A stretch of 24,242 bases of DNA. Origin: JAGVSV01 sp040766135. Its GTDB lineage: Bacteria; Bacillota; Clostridia; Christensenellales; Aristaeellaceae. Of the stretch, positions 24,046-24,242 are shown piece after piece. Both the position numbers and the translations under genes were made by a program. The notes under the pieces are model-generated. The model ran no database searches. It worked only from the letters and a program-made list of their open reading frames with translations, and had not been told where the DNA came from. Each line of letters starts with the position of its first letter. Position 1 is the first letter of the stretch. The stretch lies in the NCBI GenBank assembly GCA_040766135.1, contig JAXGRA010000023.1, positions 1 to 24,242 of the forward strand, in the 5' to 3' direction.

Positions 24046-24242
24046 ATGAGAACAGCTAAGAAGAAGAAAGAAACGAAAACAAATTTTTCCTATAATCCGC
24101 TGTGGAAGCTTCTGATCGATCGAGGGCTCCAAAAGCAGGAACTACAGCAGATGAGTGACGTTAGTCCGACATCTATTGCCAAAAATGGGCAGATGTGAGA
24201 ATGTAACCACCGATGTGCTTCTTCGCATCTGTGAAGCGTTGG
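24046..24242 (+). pseudogene. Small Cro/CI-type HTH regulator (YozG-like), frameshifted and cut by the window end
   Basis: ATG 24046 follows AAGGTGA with 5-base spacing. The frame gives FSYNPLWKLLIDRGLQKQEL and then MSDVSPTSIAK, the start of a small XRE-family HTH domain, but stops at 24198. Skipping one A of the five-A run at 24181-24185 restores the family's usual continuation, KMGRCENVTTDVLLRICEAL, to the last base of the window. So either one base was gained in this A-run or the sequence has a homopolymer error. The gene would be about 70 residues when intact. A longer in-frame start at 23995 overlaps the previous gene and is not favoured. Confidence 0.8.

Overview
The window reads as a chromosomal segment of an anaerobic, Gram-positive-type fermenter, probably a gut-associated member of the Clostridia. 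The evidence is Gram-positive-style ribosome sites and sigma-A promoters, a complete set of [FeFe]-hydrogenase maturases, LplB/YtcP-type sugar permeases, a GH105 enzyme, and several short signal peptides ending in AxAE/AEG. Most of the DNA is GC-rich. The exception is roughly 3000-4440, which is clearly AT-rich and holds one gene. The genus cannot be fixed from the sequence alone.

Layout, left side (1-9.9 kb). The 3' end of ftsH is followed by a Gfo/Idh/MocA oxidoreductase, which converges on an aldo/keto reductase. Next come an AT-rich seven-helix GGDEF protein, a large cytoplasmic glycosidase-like barrel protein, and an exported nitroreductase-fold protein with its own strong promoter. On the minus strand lie an exported ComEC-like metallo-beta-lactamase whose signal peptide is in another frame, a TauE/SafE permease and an AlkD-like DNA repair protein.

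Centre (9.9-16.6 kb). dnaN is preceded by about 430 bp of non-coding DNA with three perfect DnaA boxes, several near-perfect ones, and a DnaA-box/GC/trinucleotide arrangement like the unwinding module of bacterial origins. This is very probably oriC, but the place normally held by dnaA is occupied by nagB. To its right is a minus-strand hydrogenase-maturation operon: a TM1266-like regulator, hydE, hydG and hydF. Its predicted leader has a terminator-like hairpin just before the first ribosome site, and the hydE-hydG gap has a 17-bp-periodic repeat. No hydrogenase structural gene is in the window.

Right side (16.5-24.2 kb). A plus-strand carbohydrate locus encodes two ABC permeases, a solute-binding protein, then (after a terminator and a new promoter) a lyase-like alpha-toroid/beta-sandwich protein, a GH105 unsaturated uronyl hydrolase and a DUF5655 protein. 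The simplest reading is import of uronic-acid-containing oligosaccharides, cytoplasmic cleavage by a lyase-like enzyme and removal of the terminal unsaturated sugar by GH105. The window ends in a small Cro/CI-type regulator gene with a one-base frameshift in an A-run.

Most worth following up: the origin without dnaA, the leader of the hydrogenase-maturation operon, the two unassigned carbohydrate enzymes, and the two apparent frameshifts.
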